Shown: positions 9,091-17,860 of the stretch, piece by piece | How the letters are laid out: the number at the start of each line of letters is the position of its first letter | Position numbering within the stretch: position 1 is the first letter of the stretch | NCBI RefSeq assembly: GCF_900114995.1 | Contig: NZ_FOUX01000003.1 | Span: 248,001-312,000, forward strand | Length of the DNA: 64,000 nt | DNA from: Chitinophaga sp. YR627 | GTDB taxonomy: Bacteria > Bacteroidota > Bacteroidia > Chitinophagales > Chitinophagaceae | Reading direction: 5' to 3' | The notes under the pieces: generated by a model | The model's input: the letters and a program-made list of their open reading frames with translations, nothing else | Told to the model about the DNA's origin: nothing | Database searches by the model: none | Position numbers and translations under genes: made by a program

Positions 9091-10179
9091 TTAACTCAAA
9101 AATGGCACCTTCACAACTTTGGCTTTCAATAATTTATCCCTTACGGCAATAAAAATTTCTGAATCCTGGGCTGCAAACTCGGTTTTTACGTATCCCAGAC
9201 CGATCGCTTTCTGCATAGAAGGTGACTGTGTACCGGAAGTTACTTTACCGATCACCTGGCCTGCTGCATCCTTGATCTCGTAGTCGTGACGCGGAATACC
9301 CTTGTCAACCATTTCAAAACCAACCAGTTTGCTGGTCACGCCAGCTGCTTTCTGCTGCTCGAATTTCTCACGGGAAGTAAATTCCTTGGTAAATTTGGTG
9401 ATCCAGCCCAGACCAGCCTCCATTGGAGAAGTGGTATCGTCGATATCGTTACCGTACAGACAGAAACCCATTTCCAGACGCAGGGTGTCACGTGCTGCCA
9501 GACCTATCGGCTTCAGACCCTTCGGACCGCCTACCTCAAAAATAGCATCCCAGATCTTATCAGCTGCACCATCTTTATCTTCAAAATAGATCTCAATACC
9601 ACCTGCACCGGTATAACCAGTTGCACTGATCACCACATTAGGTACACCTGCAAATTCGCCTTTGGCGAAAGTGTAATATTTCAGGTTTACCAGCTCCACA
9701 GTTGTCAACGGTTGTAAAATACTCGCAGCATTAGGCCCCTGGATAGCCAGCAGACAGGTTTTATCAGAAATATTGTGCATTTCCACACCCTTTGTATTGA
9801 ACTTGCTGATCCAGTTCCAGTCCTTTTCTATATTGCTCGCATTCACCACAAGCATATATACGTTGTTCTCTTCAATGCAATATACCAGCAAATCATCCAC
9901 AATACCGCCTTCCTCATTAGGTAAACAACTGTATTGCGCCTTACCTACCGTCAGCTTGGAAGCGTCATTGGTGGTTACACGCTGGATCAGGTCCAGTGCA
10001 TGCTCTCCCTTCAGGATGAACTCACCCATATGGCTTACATCAAACACCCCAGCATTATTCCTGACTGTCAGGTGTTCTTCATTAATACCAGTGTAGGAAA
10101 TAGGCATGTTATACCCCGCAAAAGGAGCCATCTTAGCGCCCAGCGCTGTGTGCTTGTGTGTAAATGGTGTGTTCTTCAT
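9091..10179 (-). CDS. gcvT: glycine cleavage system aminomethyltransferase (T protein)
   Basis: This 362-residue protein transfers the methylene group from aminomethylated H protein to tetrahydrofolate, releasing ammonia, within the glycine cleavage complex. Family features include FAGYNMPISYTGINEEH near the N-terminus, FDVSHMGEF, a folate-binding segment with LLAIQGPNA, the YTGAGGIEIY strand and ARDTLRLEMGFCLYG. The length matches the usual 360-370 residues. Genes for the P and H proteins are not in the window, which is common in this phylum. A TATTTTTG promoter element lies 65-72 nt upstream. Confidence 0.96.
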   Translation of the reverse strand: MKNTPFTHKHTALGAKMAPFAGYNMPISYTGINEEHLTVRNNAGVFDVSHMGEFILKGEHALDLIQRVTTNDASKLTVGKAQYSCLPNEEGGIVDDLLVYCIEENNVYMLVVNASNIEKDWNWISKFNTKGVEMHNISDKTCLLAIQGPNAASILQPLTTVELVNLKYYTFAKGEFAGVPNVVISATGYTGAGGIEIYFEDKDGAADKIWDAIFEVGGPKGLKPIGLAARDTLRLEMGFCLYGNDIDDTTSPMEAGLGWITKFTKEFTSREKFEQQKAAGVTSKLVGFEMVDKGIPRHDYEIKDAAGQVIGKVTSGTQSPSMQKAIGLGYVKTEFAAQDSEIFIAVRDKLLKAKVVKVPFLS

Positions 10180-10243
10180 AAATAAACTAATGATCGGTTC
10201 TGTTTTGGGTATGCTTTTAGGTTCAAGTTTTGTTTAAGCCCCG

Positions 10244-10251
10244 CAAAAATA
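10244..10251 (-). promoter_or_regulatory. putative -7 promoter element of gcvT
   Basis: The minus strand reads TATTTTTG, an exact match to TAnnTTTG, about 65 nt before the gcvT start. No convincing -33 partner was found at the usual distance. Confidence 0.4.
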
Positions 10252-10344
10252 GGTTGATTTTCCAAATTCGGTGGGTAAATAGTGTTTTTGGTGCAATAAT
10301 TGCCTCCCCGTAAGCAGTGCATTGCCGGTAAATCAGGGCGTTCG

Positions 10345-10376
10345 TTGCTAACCAGCTACTTAGATACGTATCTTTG
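10345..10376 (+). promoter_or_regulatory. Bacteroidota-type promoter of the M28 peptidase gene
   Basis: TTG at 10345-10347 and TATCTTTG at 10369-10376 are separated by 21 nt, fitting the -33/-7 arrangement of this phylum. The -7 box covers an in-frame ATG at 10374, which argues that translation starts further downstream at GTG 10431. Confidence 0.6.
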
Positions 10377-10430
10377 CAAATGGAACCAGGTCTGCCGGCA
10401 CTATCCGTGGACTTTAAAAAAACAACAACT

Positions 10431-12047
10431 GTGAAGCACACCACATGCCTGTTGGCACTGTTATTACCCTTTACTACGCAGCTTAACGCCCAGAAAAAGG
10501 CCGATCGTAAAACATTAGGCAACCTACAAACTCATATCACCTATCTCGCCAGCGATAAACTGGAAGGACGCCGTACCGGCACTCCCGGCGAACAACTCGC
10601 TGCTGAATATATTGCCAGCCAGATGAAACTGGCCGGTCTGTCGCCCGCCGGTGACAGCGGCTACCTCCAGACATTCCTGGTAAGTGAAGGCAAACTGATT
10701 GCCACTACCTCCCATCTGACCATCAACAAATCCACACTCACGCCAGGCGAACAGTTCATACCAATGCCCTTCAGCGCGCAAAAGAGCGCTAAAGGAGATG
10801 TGCTTCCCGACGTCAATGAACCAGATAATATCTGGCTCTTCAACGTCAAAGATTTTGAAATGTCCCCCCATGCCGATCCACTGGAGATCTACAGGCAGAA
10901 CGCCAGAGAAGCAGCCAAAGCGGGCGCTACCGGCGTGATCTTTTATAATGGGACGGAGACGCCCAAAGATGTACAGAAGTGGCTATCTATCCCCGTTGAA
11001 CCGCTGAAAATTCCCGTTATGTGGGTTAACAGCGAAATCAGTAAAGTGCTGGATGATGCGGAGGATCTCAGGATAGATATGCAGGTGGATTTTGCTTCCG
11101 GCAGACGTACAGGTACAAACGTTGTCGGACATATAGACAACAAGGCCGCCAGCACCATCGTCATTGGTGCACATTTCGATCACCTGGGTCATGGTGAAGA
11201 TCATAACTCCCTGTCACCCAATGACCAGACCATTCATCATGGCGCCGATGACAATGCCAGCGGTACCGCTGCGCTCCTTGAACTGGCAAGACAACTGAAA
11301 GCATCCAGACTCCAGCAATACAACTACTTGTTTGTCGCCTTTTCCGGCGAAGAACTGGGCCTCTTTGGATCTAAATATTTCACAGAACACAGTTCCATAC
11401 CACCATCGTCTTTCAACTACATGATCAACATGGACATGATCGGAAGACTGGACCCTGCCAAAGGCCTGGAAGTAGGAGGGATCGGTACCTCCCCGGTATG
11501 GCCGGCATTACTGCAACAGACCATCCCCGCCAGCATCCGTACTACCTACGACTCATCCGGCACCGGACCGTCTGATCATACTTCCTTCTATCTGAAAAAT
11601 GTACCCGTACTGTTTTTCTTTACCGGTACACACAGCGACTATCATAAACCTTCAGATGAAGCTACCAAGATCAATTACGATGGCGAGCTGACCGTACTGA
11701 AAGTAGTATACGAGCTGATAGAGAAAACGAACGGTATGGATAAACTGGCATTTACCAGAACCCGCGATAAACAAACTTCCACCAGTGCGCGTTTTACTGT
11801 TACGCTGGGTATCATGCCGGACTATACCTGGCAGAAACCAGGTGTAAAGGTAGATGGCGTATCAGATAACAAACCCGCCAGCAAAGCAGGTATACTTGCA
11901 AATGACGTGATCGTCGAACTGGGCCCACACACGATTGTTAACCTGGAAGATTATATGCAGGCATTGTCTGGCTTTAAAAAAGGCGACAAAACCACTGTGA
12001 AAGTCAGGAGGGAAGACAGTGAAAAAGTATTTGATATCCAATTCTGA
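10431..12047 (+). CDS. M28-family metallopeptidase with PA and PDZ domains
   Basis: This secreted aminopeptidase-like protein has about 538 residues. The start is set at GTG 10431, because a typical signal peptide (KHTTCLLALLLPF to LNAQ) begins there and the promoter covers the earlier ATG. A protease-associated insert lies around AREAAKAGATGVIFYNG. The M28 core has two-zinc ligands in GAHFDHLGHG, GADDNASGT, SGEELGLFG, NMDMIGR and THSDYHKPSD. A C-terminal PDZ domain (VDGVSDNKPASKAGI) ends the protein. Such enzymes trim N-terminal residues from peptides outside the cytoplasm. A lipoprotein gene follows by 37 bp. Confidence 0.9.
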   Translation: MKHTTCLLALLLPFTTQLNAQKKADRKTLGNLQTHITYLASDKLEGRRTGTPGEQLAAEYIASQMKLAGLSPAGDSGYLQTFLVSEGKLIATTSHLTINKSTLTPGEQFIPMPFSAQKSAKGDVLPDVNEPDNIWLFNVKDFEMSPHADPLEIYRQNAREAAKAGATGVIFYNGTETPKDVQKWLSIPVEPLKIPVMWVNSEISKVLDDAEDLRIDMQVDFASGRRTGTNVVGHIDNKAASTIVIGAHFDHLGHGEDHNSLSPNDQTIHHGADDNASGTAALLELARQLKASRLQQYNYLFVAFSGEELGLFGSKYFTEHSSIPPSSFNYMINMDMIGRLDPAKGLEVGGIGTSPVWPALLQQTIPASIRTTYDSSGTGPSDHTSFYLKNVPVLFFFTGTHSDYHKPSDEATKINYDGELTVLKVVYELIEKTNGMDKLAFTRTRDKQTSTSARFTVTLGIMPDYTWQKPGVKVDGVSDNKPASKAGILANDVIVELGPHTIVNLEDYMQALSGFKKGDKTTVKVRREDSEKVFDIQF

Positions 12048-12084
12048 CCGTTTTATAATATCTTGCATCCCTTAATATCGTTGT

Positions 12085-12495
12085 ATGAAGCCTGTTTTGT
12101 TCATATTGGGTCTGGCAGTATTTAGCTTTTCGTGTAATCAGACACGTACGCGTGAAGAGAATAATGATGAAACCAAACTCGATGTCATTACAGAAAAATG
12201 CTACGTTGTGCGTGAGGTAAAACCTGTCGCCGGCAATCCGGAGACAGACTCGATCCTGGTACGTAAACAGCAGCTGATCTCCTATCTGGAACGCCATGGT
12301 TTTGTGCGTCACGTAGCAGATAAAGACGTCCTGCAATTCCGCAGGAATAACAGACAGCAGGTAAGTATCGATATGCCGGAACCAACAACCCCGGCAGCAG
12401 CAAATGTGATCATCATTTTCGACCCGATGAAAAATCCCCTGTTCCTTAATTTAAAAAGAGACACAACACAGGTGGAACACTATATTAATATGTAG
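12085..12495 (+). CDS. small lipoprotein of unknown function
   Basis: The 136-residue product begins with a lipoprotein signal peptide whose lipobox ends FSFSC (cysteine 17). The mature part is highly charged and has no recognised domain. It follows the M28 peptidase gene closely and may share its transcript. The family is not recognised. Confidence 0.6.
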   Translation: MKPVLFILGLAVFSFSCNQTRTREENNDETKLDVITEKCYVVREVKPVAGNPETDSILVRKQQLISYLERHGFVRHVADKDVLQFRRNNRQQVSIDMPEPTTPAAANVIIIFDPMKNPLFLNLKRDTTQVEHYINM

Positions 12496-12543
12496 GTTTT
12501 TATGCCGGGCTACTATCACCGGCGATAATTTTTAGAACTGGAT

Positions 12544-13230
12544 TTGGAACCTAAGCAAAACATAAGACTCTGTGTGGATGCGGTGGTCTTCGGCTACACG
12601 GCCAAAGAAAGTATTTCCGTACTGCTCATCAAACGCACCATTCCACCTTTTATGCACCGCTGGGCATTGCCCGGAGGTTTCGTCATTGACGGGGAAACAC
12701 TTGAAGAAGCTGTGACCCGTGAGTTATTGACGGAAGCGGGTGTGCATATCAATTACCTTGAACAACTCTATACATTTGGCGCGCCGGAAAGAGACCCGCG
12801 CGGCAGAATCGTTTCTGTTGCTTACTTCGGTCTGGTAAATCCGACCAACTTCAAACTGGCTGCCAGCTCTGATGCAGAAGATGCCAACTGGTTCGATATC
12901 AAAAAACTGCCCGATCTGGCCTTTGACCACGCTATCGTGGTCGATGCAGCTATCCAGCGATTACGCGCCAAGATCAGGTATGAACCTATCGGCTTCGAAC
13001 TCCTGGACAATAAATTCCCGATCTCTGACCTGGAAAAATTGTATGAAACAGTCCTGGACAGGCCTATCGATCGCCGGAATTTCCAGAAAAAGATCAATCA
13101 CCTTGGCATACTGAAAGGTCATAACGAAAAGCAGAAACACCCTTCTGCCGGCAGGCCCGCAAAGCTCTACAGCTTCAATGAAGAGCGTTATTTCCAGCTG
13201 AAAAAAGAAGGTATCACATTCGAGATCTGA
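12544..13230 (+). CDS. Nudix-domain transcriptional regulator (NrtR-like) with winged-helix C-terminus
   Basis: This 228-residue protein has an N-terminal Nudix domain and a C-terminal winged-helix-like part (about 150-228, including GRPAKLYSFNEERY). That is the layout of NrtR-type regulators, which sense an ADP-ribose-like ligand and repress NAD or sugar genes. The Nudix box GGFVIDGETLEEAVTREL is followed by LTEAGV: a threonine replaces the first glutamate of the catalytic pair, so hydrolysis is probably lost, as in other NrtR proteins. The only start that keeps the whole domain is TTG 12544. An NAD salvage operon lies 4.6 kb downstream; a link is plausible but unproven. A sugar-pathway regulator is the main alternative. 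Confidence 0.8.
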   Translation: MEPKQNIRLCVDAVVFGYTAKESISVLLIKRTIPPFMHRWALPGGFVIDGETLEEAVTRELLTEAGVHINYLEQLYTFGAPERDPRGRIVSVAYFGLVNPTNFKLAASSDAEDANWFDIKKLPDLAFDHAIVVDAAIQRLRAKIRYEPIGFELLDNKFPISDLEKLYETVLDRPIDRRNFQKKINHLGILKGHNEKQKHPSAGRPAKLYSFNEERYFQLKKEGITFEI

Positions 13231-13238
13231 GGAACGGT

Positions 13239-15671
13239 CTATTCCGCTCTCAGACTCTTTACCGGATTGGCTGTAGCGGCCCTTACAGCTTTGTATCCTA
13301 CTGTCAGCCAGGCAATCACCAGCGACAATACGATCGCCAGCAGGAAGATCTCCCAGCCCATGTCAGTATGGTAATGGAATCCTGACAACCAGCGATGCAT
13401 AAAATAGTATGCTGCCGGTGTGGCAATCAGAAATGCAATGCCTATCAGGATGGTAAACTCCCTGGAAAACAGATACAGAATGCTTTGAATAGAAGCACCC
13501 AGCACTTTCCGGATACCCACCTCCTTCGTTTTCTGCACCGCCATGAACGATACCAGCCCGTAAAGGCCCAGACTTGATATAAAGATCGCCAGTATAGCGA
13601 ATATCTGGAATAGCTTGGCTATCAGCGCCTCATTGCTATAAAAGCTCCTGATACTGTCATCTACGAACGTCAGATCATACATATAGGTCGGATAGATCTC
13701 TTTGAACCGTTTTTCTATCGCCTTCAGTGTCGCATTCACTTCATCCTTGCGGAGACGCAGGGCTAAGGTACCATAACCGTTAAAGTCCGGTGAAAGCACA
13801 ATAGGCGAAATACCATCCCGCAGAGAATTATCATTAAAATCTTTGACGACACCCACAATAGGATAAGCCTGCCCTCCGGTAAACCTGAGCGTTTTGCCAA
13901 GGACATCTTCAGATGATTTTAACCCCAGCTTTTTAACCAGTGTTTCATTGATCATCAATTCCCTGACCGTATCACTGGGGAATGGCAGGCGCCCTGCTGC
14001 CAGACTCATTTTGAAGAGGTTATAATAGGCGGAGTCACCATACAGCCGCTTTGCAGAATAAGGCTGTTTCTCCGTGTCATTGTTAAAATAGAAGTCACTG
14101 TACTGTATGGCATTAGAGGCCGGCGCAGTCCAGCATAAACTGGTCGCTTCCACACCTTTCAGCTTATTCATCTCCGCCACCAGATAAGGATATCTCATTT
14201 TCAATGAGCTGTCACTTGGCAGATCCACCATTACCACCGCCTCCTTCTCAAATCCCAGAGACTTATTCCGGAAGAAGGACATCTGTTTAATAACGACCAG
14301 GGTACCAATCACCAGCAGCTGGGCAATGACGAACTGAAATACGACCAGTCCGCGACGCAGGGAAATACCACCTACTGTACGGTTACTGATCCTGCTCTTG
14401 ATCGCCATCAGCGGATTAAACCCGGACAGCACCAGGGCAGGGTAGAAGCCGGCCAGTAAAGTCACTACCAGACCAATGATCACCAGGAACAGGAGAATGG
14501 CAGGGGAATGAAATATGTTCATCGACAGCTGCTTACCCATAAGGGTACTCAGGTACGGTGTCGCTATCAGGGCCATCAGACTTCCCAATACAACTGCCAG
14601 TGCTGTAATTATTGCCGTCTCCTGCAGGAACTGTTTGATCAGTTGAGCGCGATCGCTACCCAGTACCTTTCTTACGCCAATCTCTTTTGCACGATTAATG
14701 GATTGGGCGGTCGCCAGATTGATGAAATTCACGCAGGCGACCATTAGTAAAAAAGTGCCGATCAACATCATCCCCCACAGCTCCTGCGGACTCATATTAT
14801 CTTTCTTCAGTGTATCAAAACGCTTGTCGACATGCACTTCACGCATTGGTTGAAAACGCAGGTCTATCCGCGTCAGCGCATGTTCCTGTTCTTCGCGGTA
14901 ATTCCTTTTCACAAAGGCCGCACTCTGCGCCTGTAACTTAGCGATCTCCTGGTTAGGTGACAACAATGCAAATAGCTGCGTGCCACCGCCCAGACTACGC
15001 CAGTCGCCCCAGTCCTTTTCTCCTATCAGATTCCTGAATGTCGGATAAGAAGCGCCAATACACACCGGCACATCTGTGTTTTCCGGCAAATCTTTAAATA
15101 CCCCGGTAATACGCAATGGCACCCGATAGGACCACATCTGAACGGTTTTACCAATGGCGCCTTCAGGTGTACCAAAAAACCTGCGGGCGATCGACTCATT
15201 GACCACCGTGGTATTGGGTTCTTCCAATCCTTTTGTATTACCAACTATCCAGCTAAAATCAAAGATGTCGTACAGGGATTGTTCGGCGAAGAAGACACCG
15301 CTTTCTACCTTGTATTTCTTTTCCTCCTGTCCCTGCACCGGTATATAAAACTGTGCAGAACCAACACCCTGCATCGCAGCAACCTTCTCCAATCCCGGAA
15401 AGTCCCGACGTAAAGCATCCGCCAGCGGACGGGGAGCCATGCTATGCGAACCTGTCACCTCTCCGGTAGTCGGATTATGGTCTATCGTTACCATTCTGGC
15501 AATACGATCATACCGGCTCTGATAAGTATCATAGCTTTTTTCATAATGAATGACCAGGAAGATGAGCAAACTGGCTGCGATGCCTACTGCCAGTCCCAGT
15601 ATATTGATCAGGGAGAATGACTTATTCTTCCAAAGGGCGCGGAAAGAAAGTTTGAAGTTGCTGTTCATCAT
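13239..15671 (-). CDS. ABC transporter permease, MacB/FtsX type
   Basis: The 810-residue protein has the double FtsX layout common in Bacteroidota. It starts with an N-terminal transmembrane helix (FSLINILGLAVGIAASLLIFL) and a large extracytoplasmic MacB-type domain. A three-helix FtsX unit follows (about residues 290-430). A second extracytoplasmic domain and a final FtsX unit end in ARAATANPVKSLRAE. Motifs such as RAKEIGVRKVLGS and KEVGIRKVLGAS are the cytoplasmic coupling loops. No ATPase or membrane-fusion gene is adjacent, so its partner must be elsewhere. The substrate is unknown; such proteins often act in peptide or antibiotic export. Confidence 0.88.
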   Translation of the reverse strand: MMNSNFKLSFRALWKNKSFSLINILGLAVGIAASLLIFLVIHYEKSYDTYQSRYDRIARMVTIDHNPTTGEVTGSHSMAPRPLADALRRDFPGLEKVAAMQGVGSAQFYIPVQGQEEKKYKVESGVFFAEQSLYDIFDFSWIVGNTKGLEEPNTTVVNESIARRFFGTPEGAIGKTVQMWSYRVPLRITGVFKDLPENTDVPVCIGASYPTFRNLIGEKDWGDWRSLGGGTQLFALLSPNQEIAKLQAQSAAFVKRNYREEQEHALTRIDLRFQPMREVHVDKRFDTLKKDNMSPQELWGMMLIGTFLLMVACVNFINLATAQSINRAKEIGVRKVLGSDRAQLIKQFLQETAIITALAVVLGSLMALIATPYLSTLMGKQLSMNIFHSPAILLFLVIIGLVVTLLAGFYPALVLSGFNPLMAIKSRISNRTVGGISLRRGLVVFQFVIAQLLVIGTLVVIKQMSFFRNKSLGFEKEAVVMVDLPSDSSLKMRYPYLVAEMNKLKGVEATSLCWTAPASNAIQYSDFYFNNDTEKQPYSAKRLYGDSAYYNLFKMSLAAGRLPFPSDTVRELMINETLVKKLGLKSSEDVLGKTLRFTGGQAYPIVGVVKDFNDNSLRDGISPIVLSPDFNGYGTLALRLRKDEVNATLKAIEKRFKEIYPTYMYDLTFVDDSIRSFYSNEALIAKLFQIFAILAIFISSLGLYGLVSFMAVQKTKEVGIRKVLGASIQSILYLFSREFTILIGIAFLIATPAAYYFMHRWLSGFHYHTDMGWEIFLLAIVLSLVIAWLTVGYKAVRAATANPVKSLRAE

Positions 15672-15819
15672 AATCAGGGGAATTACTACCAGCGGAGCAA
15701 AAAGCAGGTCAAAAACAAAACAGATTCATTATCAATAAAATACAATCAATCAGATGAGCTGCAATGTGCGTTTACCGGACAACACCTGTTCACTTTTGAA
15801 CAGCAATATAATATAATGC

Positions 15820-15849
15820 AGAAAGTCGGGAGGAGTATCCCGGCTTTCT
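15820..15849. terminator. hairpin downstream of the SDR gene
   Basis: Twelve-base arms 15820-15831 and 15838-15849 pair with one G-T wobble around a 6-nt loop. It lies directly after the minus-strand SDR gene. There is no T tract, so termination is likely but not certain. Confidence 0.5.
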
Positions 15850-15869
15850 ATACATACATAGCGGATTAA

Positions 15870-16676
15870 TTATACAGCAAATCTTTCAGCTACTTCCTGT
15901 CTGAAAGCTTCCGCACCGATTTCTACACGGCGGGCATAAGCCGCTTTTGCATCTGGTCCGGCGAGGTAGCGTAACTGGTCTTTATCATCGGTAGCCGCTT
16001 CATACACCACTTCTGCGATCTGTTCAGGCGTACTGAAATGTATGATCGAATTATCGCCATCCATACCTGCCATTAGTTTATTGAACAAAGGAGTATAGGC
16101 TTCATGCTGCGCCAGATCGAGGGAACGACCCATAAAATCAGTCGTGATGCCACCGGGAGATACCGTTTTAATGCGGATATTATGTGGAGCCAGCTCAAAT
16201 GACATGCTCTCGCTCCAACCTTCTATTGCCCATTTACTGGCATGATACAGGGACCCCAATGGGTAAGTGGTCAATCCGGCGATGGACGTCGTATTGATGA
16301 TCAATCCTCTTCCCTGTGCACGCAGGTAAGGCACAAACGCTTTCGTTACCCTTATTACACCCAGCGTATTGGTATCCAGCTGTCTTACAATCTGTTCATC
16401 TGTCAGCGCTTCCAACGCGCCCACTAATCCGTAACCTGCATTATTGGATACGACGTCCACAGGTCCGCCTGCGGTTACCTGTTTCGCCGTTTCTGCTATC
16501 TGTGCCGGGTTGGTTACGTCCAGCGGCAAGATCTGGATGTTCTCATGATCGAGATCTTTTGCCTGTGAAGGATCACGCATGGTAGCGATCACCGTCCAAC
16601 CTTTTGCTGCAAATAATTGCGCCGTTACCTTTCCTAATCCGGTGGATGCACCGGTGATAAAAATGACCTTTTTCAT
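15870..16676 (-). CDS. short-chain dehydrogenase/reductase
   Basis: This 268-residue classical SDR has the nucleotide-binding TGASTGLG motif at the N-terminus, NNAGYG, the active-site YHASK (tyrosine and lysine) and a PGGITTDF segment after it. It probably oxidises or reduces an alcohol/ketone with NAD(P). A longer frame starts at 16724, but the family N-terminus MKKVIFITGAS begins at 16676, which I use. The AraC regulator gene lies 100 bp upstream on the same strand and is a natural candidate for its control. The substrate is unknown. Confidence 0.88.
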   Translation of the reverse strand: MKKVIFITGASTGLGKVTAQLFAAKGWTVIATMRDPSQAKDLDHENIQILPLDVTNPAQIAETAKQVTAGGPVDVVSNNAGYGLVGALEALTDEQIVRQLDTNTLGVIRVTKAFVPYLRAQGRGLIINTTSIAGLTTYPLGSLYHASKWAIEGWSESMSFELAPHNIRIKTVSPGGITTDFMGRSLDLAQHEAYTPLFNKLMAGMDGDNSIIHFSTPEQIAEVVYEAATDDKDQLRYLAGPDAKAAYARRVEIGAEAFRQEVAERFAV

Positions 16677-16776
16677 ATGTGATCTGCTTAGTTTTTTTGA
16701 AAGAATCAGGCATACCTTTCCCATTCGGGAAATGATCGTCTCCCGGCAGGTCTGCCATTATTAAATGATGGATTAC

Positions 16777-17586
16777 TTAATGAATACTGGATGGATTGAC
16801 ACCAAAAAACTGCTTAAAAGCATAAGAGAAGTGGGAGAGGCTTTCAAAGCCAACTTCCTGGTACACGTCTGACGGACGTTTCTGCTTTTCCTTCAGCAGG
16901 TAATGCGCCTCTTCCAGCCTTCGCTGCTGCAGCCAGCGATTAGGCGTAGTATGGAATGTTTTCTGAAAATCGCGCTTAAAGGTGGCCAGACTTCTACCAG
17001 TCAGGAAAGCCAGCCTTTTCATATCTACATTAAAACGATAGTTCTGCTGCATAAAAACCTCCAGGTCTATCTTGCCTGGTATGCTGAAATCGAAGAACAC
17101 ATTCTTCAGCTCCGGTTGTAACTGGAGTAGCAGGAGCAGCAGTTCCTTTTTCTTTAGTTTGGCAAGATGCTCGTGCAGGGAGGAGTCAAAATAATGCGCC
17201 AGCGTCTCAAAGAAGTTCTTTATCAGGATATCGGGCTCCAGTTTCAACACTGCACGGTTGGTAGGGTAAGGGGTTTCAAAGACATACCCATGTTCCTTAT
17301 TAAATTCCAGCAAAAACTCCCGGTCAAAGACCACCGCAATAGATCTGAAATCAAGCCCATCCTCAGGATGTTTCACAAACTTTGCCAGAAAGTTCTTACG
17401 GAAAAACAGCATTTCACCTGCCCTGAAGGCAGTACTTGCCATCGCATCCGCTACTTTGAACACACCGGAAAACATATAACACACCCCATGTTCTATTACA
17501 AACTGTTCTCCCACCATCTCCCTGCAATCAAGGTGGGAATACAGAATACCTGGTAATTTATCCTCCGCATAAATCTGCTTTTCCAT
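16777..17586 (-). CDS. AraC-family transcriptional regulator
   Basis: The 269-residue protein has an N-terminal AraC-type sensing region and a C-terminal double helix-turn-helix (about residues 165-269). The DNA-binding part is recognisable from MKRLAFLTGRSLATFKRDFQ (first motif), the HTTPNRWLQQRRLEEA link and VYQEVGFESLSHFSYAFKQFFG (second motif, split here only for description). It sits upstream of the SDR gene on the same strand and divergent from nadM. The nearest plausible target is the SDR gene; ligand and true regulon are unknown. Confidence 0.88.
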   Translation of the reverse strand: MEKQIYAEDKLPGILYSHLDCREMVGEQFVIEHGVCYMFSGVFKVADAMASTAFRAGEMLFFRKNFLAKFVKHPEDGLDFRSIAVVFDREFLLEFNKEHGYVFETPYPTNRAVLKLEPDILIKNFFETLAHYFDSSLHEHLAKLKKKELLLLLLQLQPELKNVFFDFSIPGKIDLEVFMQQNYRFNVDMKRLAFLTGRSLATFKRDFQKTFHTTPNRWLQQRRLEEAHYLLKEKQKRPSDVYQEVGFESLSHFSYAFKQFFGVNPSSIH

Positions 17587-17777
17587 ATCCAGCGTTTAAG
17601 CACACCACAAAGTTGAAGATTATTCTGTTACGCCGTTTTCGTACAAAGCTCAAATTTACTTTCGTGAGAAGCTCAGTAGAGGAGAGGAAAACAAAAATTT
17701 TTTTTATATTCACAAGCTTCTCAAAAACAACCCTTTAAAATGAATCCACTGCCATTTCATCCTCCATGAAGAGGGTA

Positions 17778-17785
17778 TTTGTGTA
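17778..17785 (+). promoter_or_regulatory. upstream half-site matching the nadM palindrome
   Basis: TTTGTGTA occurs here exactly as in the left arm of the palindrome at 17830, 52 bp away. That is about five helical turns, a spacing that would put two bound proteins on the same face of the DNA. Confidence 0.4.
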
Positions 17786-17802
17786 AAAAGTACAGAAAAT
17801 AT

Positions 17803-17833
17803 TTTGCTCATATAACAAACTTATATACATTTG
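17803..17833 (+). promoter_or_regulatory. nadM-nadV promoter
   Basis: TTTG at 17803-17806 and TACATTTG at 17826-17833, with a 19-nt spacer, are an almost ideal Bacteroidota -33/-7 pair. Transcription would start near 17840, some 20 nt before the nadM start codon. Confidence 0.7.
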
Positions 17834-17850
17834 TGTAACAAATACACAAA
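17830..17850 (+). promoter_or_regulatory. 21-bp palindrome overlapping the nadM promoter (candidate operator)
   Basis: Perfect 8-bp arms TTTGTGTA (17830-17837) and TACACAAA (17843-17850) flank a 5-nt spacer. The site overlaps the end of the -7 element and the predicted transcription start, the position of a repressor site. The protein that binds it is not known; the Nudix-type regulator at 12544 is one candidate, the adjacent AraC protein another. Confidence 0.6.
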
Positions 17851-17860
17851 ACAATATTCT

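Noticed and set aside
10374..10430. Extending the M28 peptidase start to ATG 10374
   Set aside because: The ATG lies within the -7 promoter box, and a normal signal peptide starts at GTG 10431.
12496..12543. A terminator after the lipoprotein gene (GCCGG/CCGGC hairpin near 12503)
   Set aside because: The stem is only five base pairs, so it is too weak to call.
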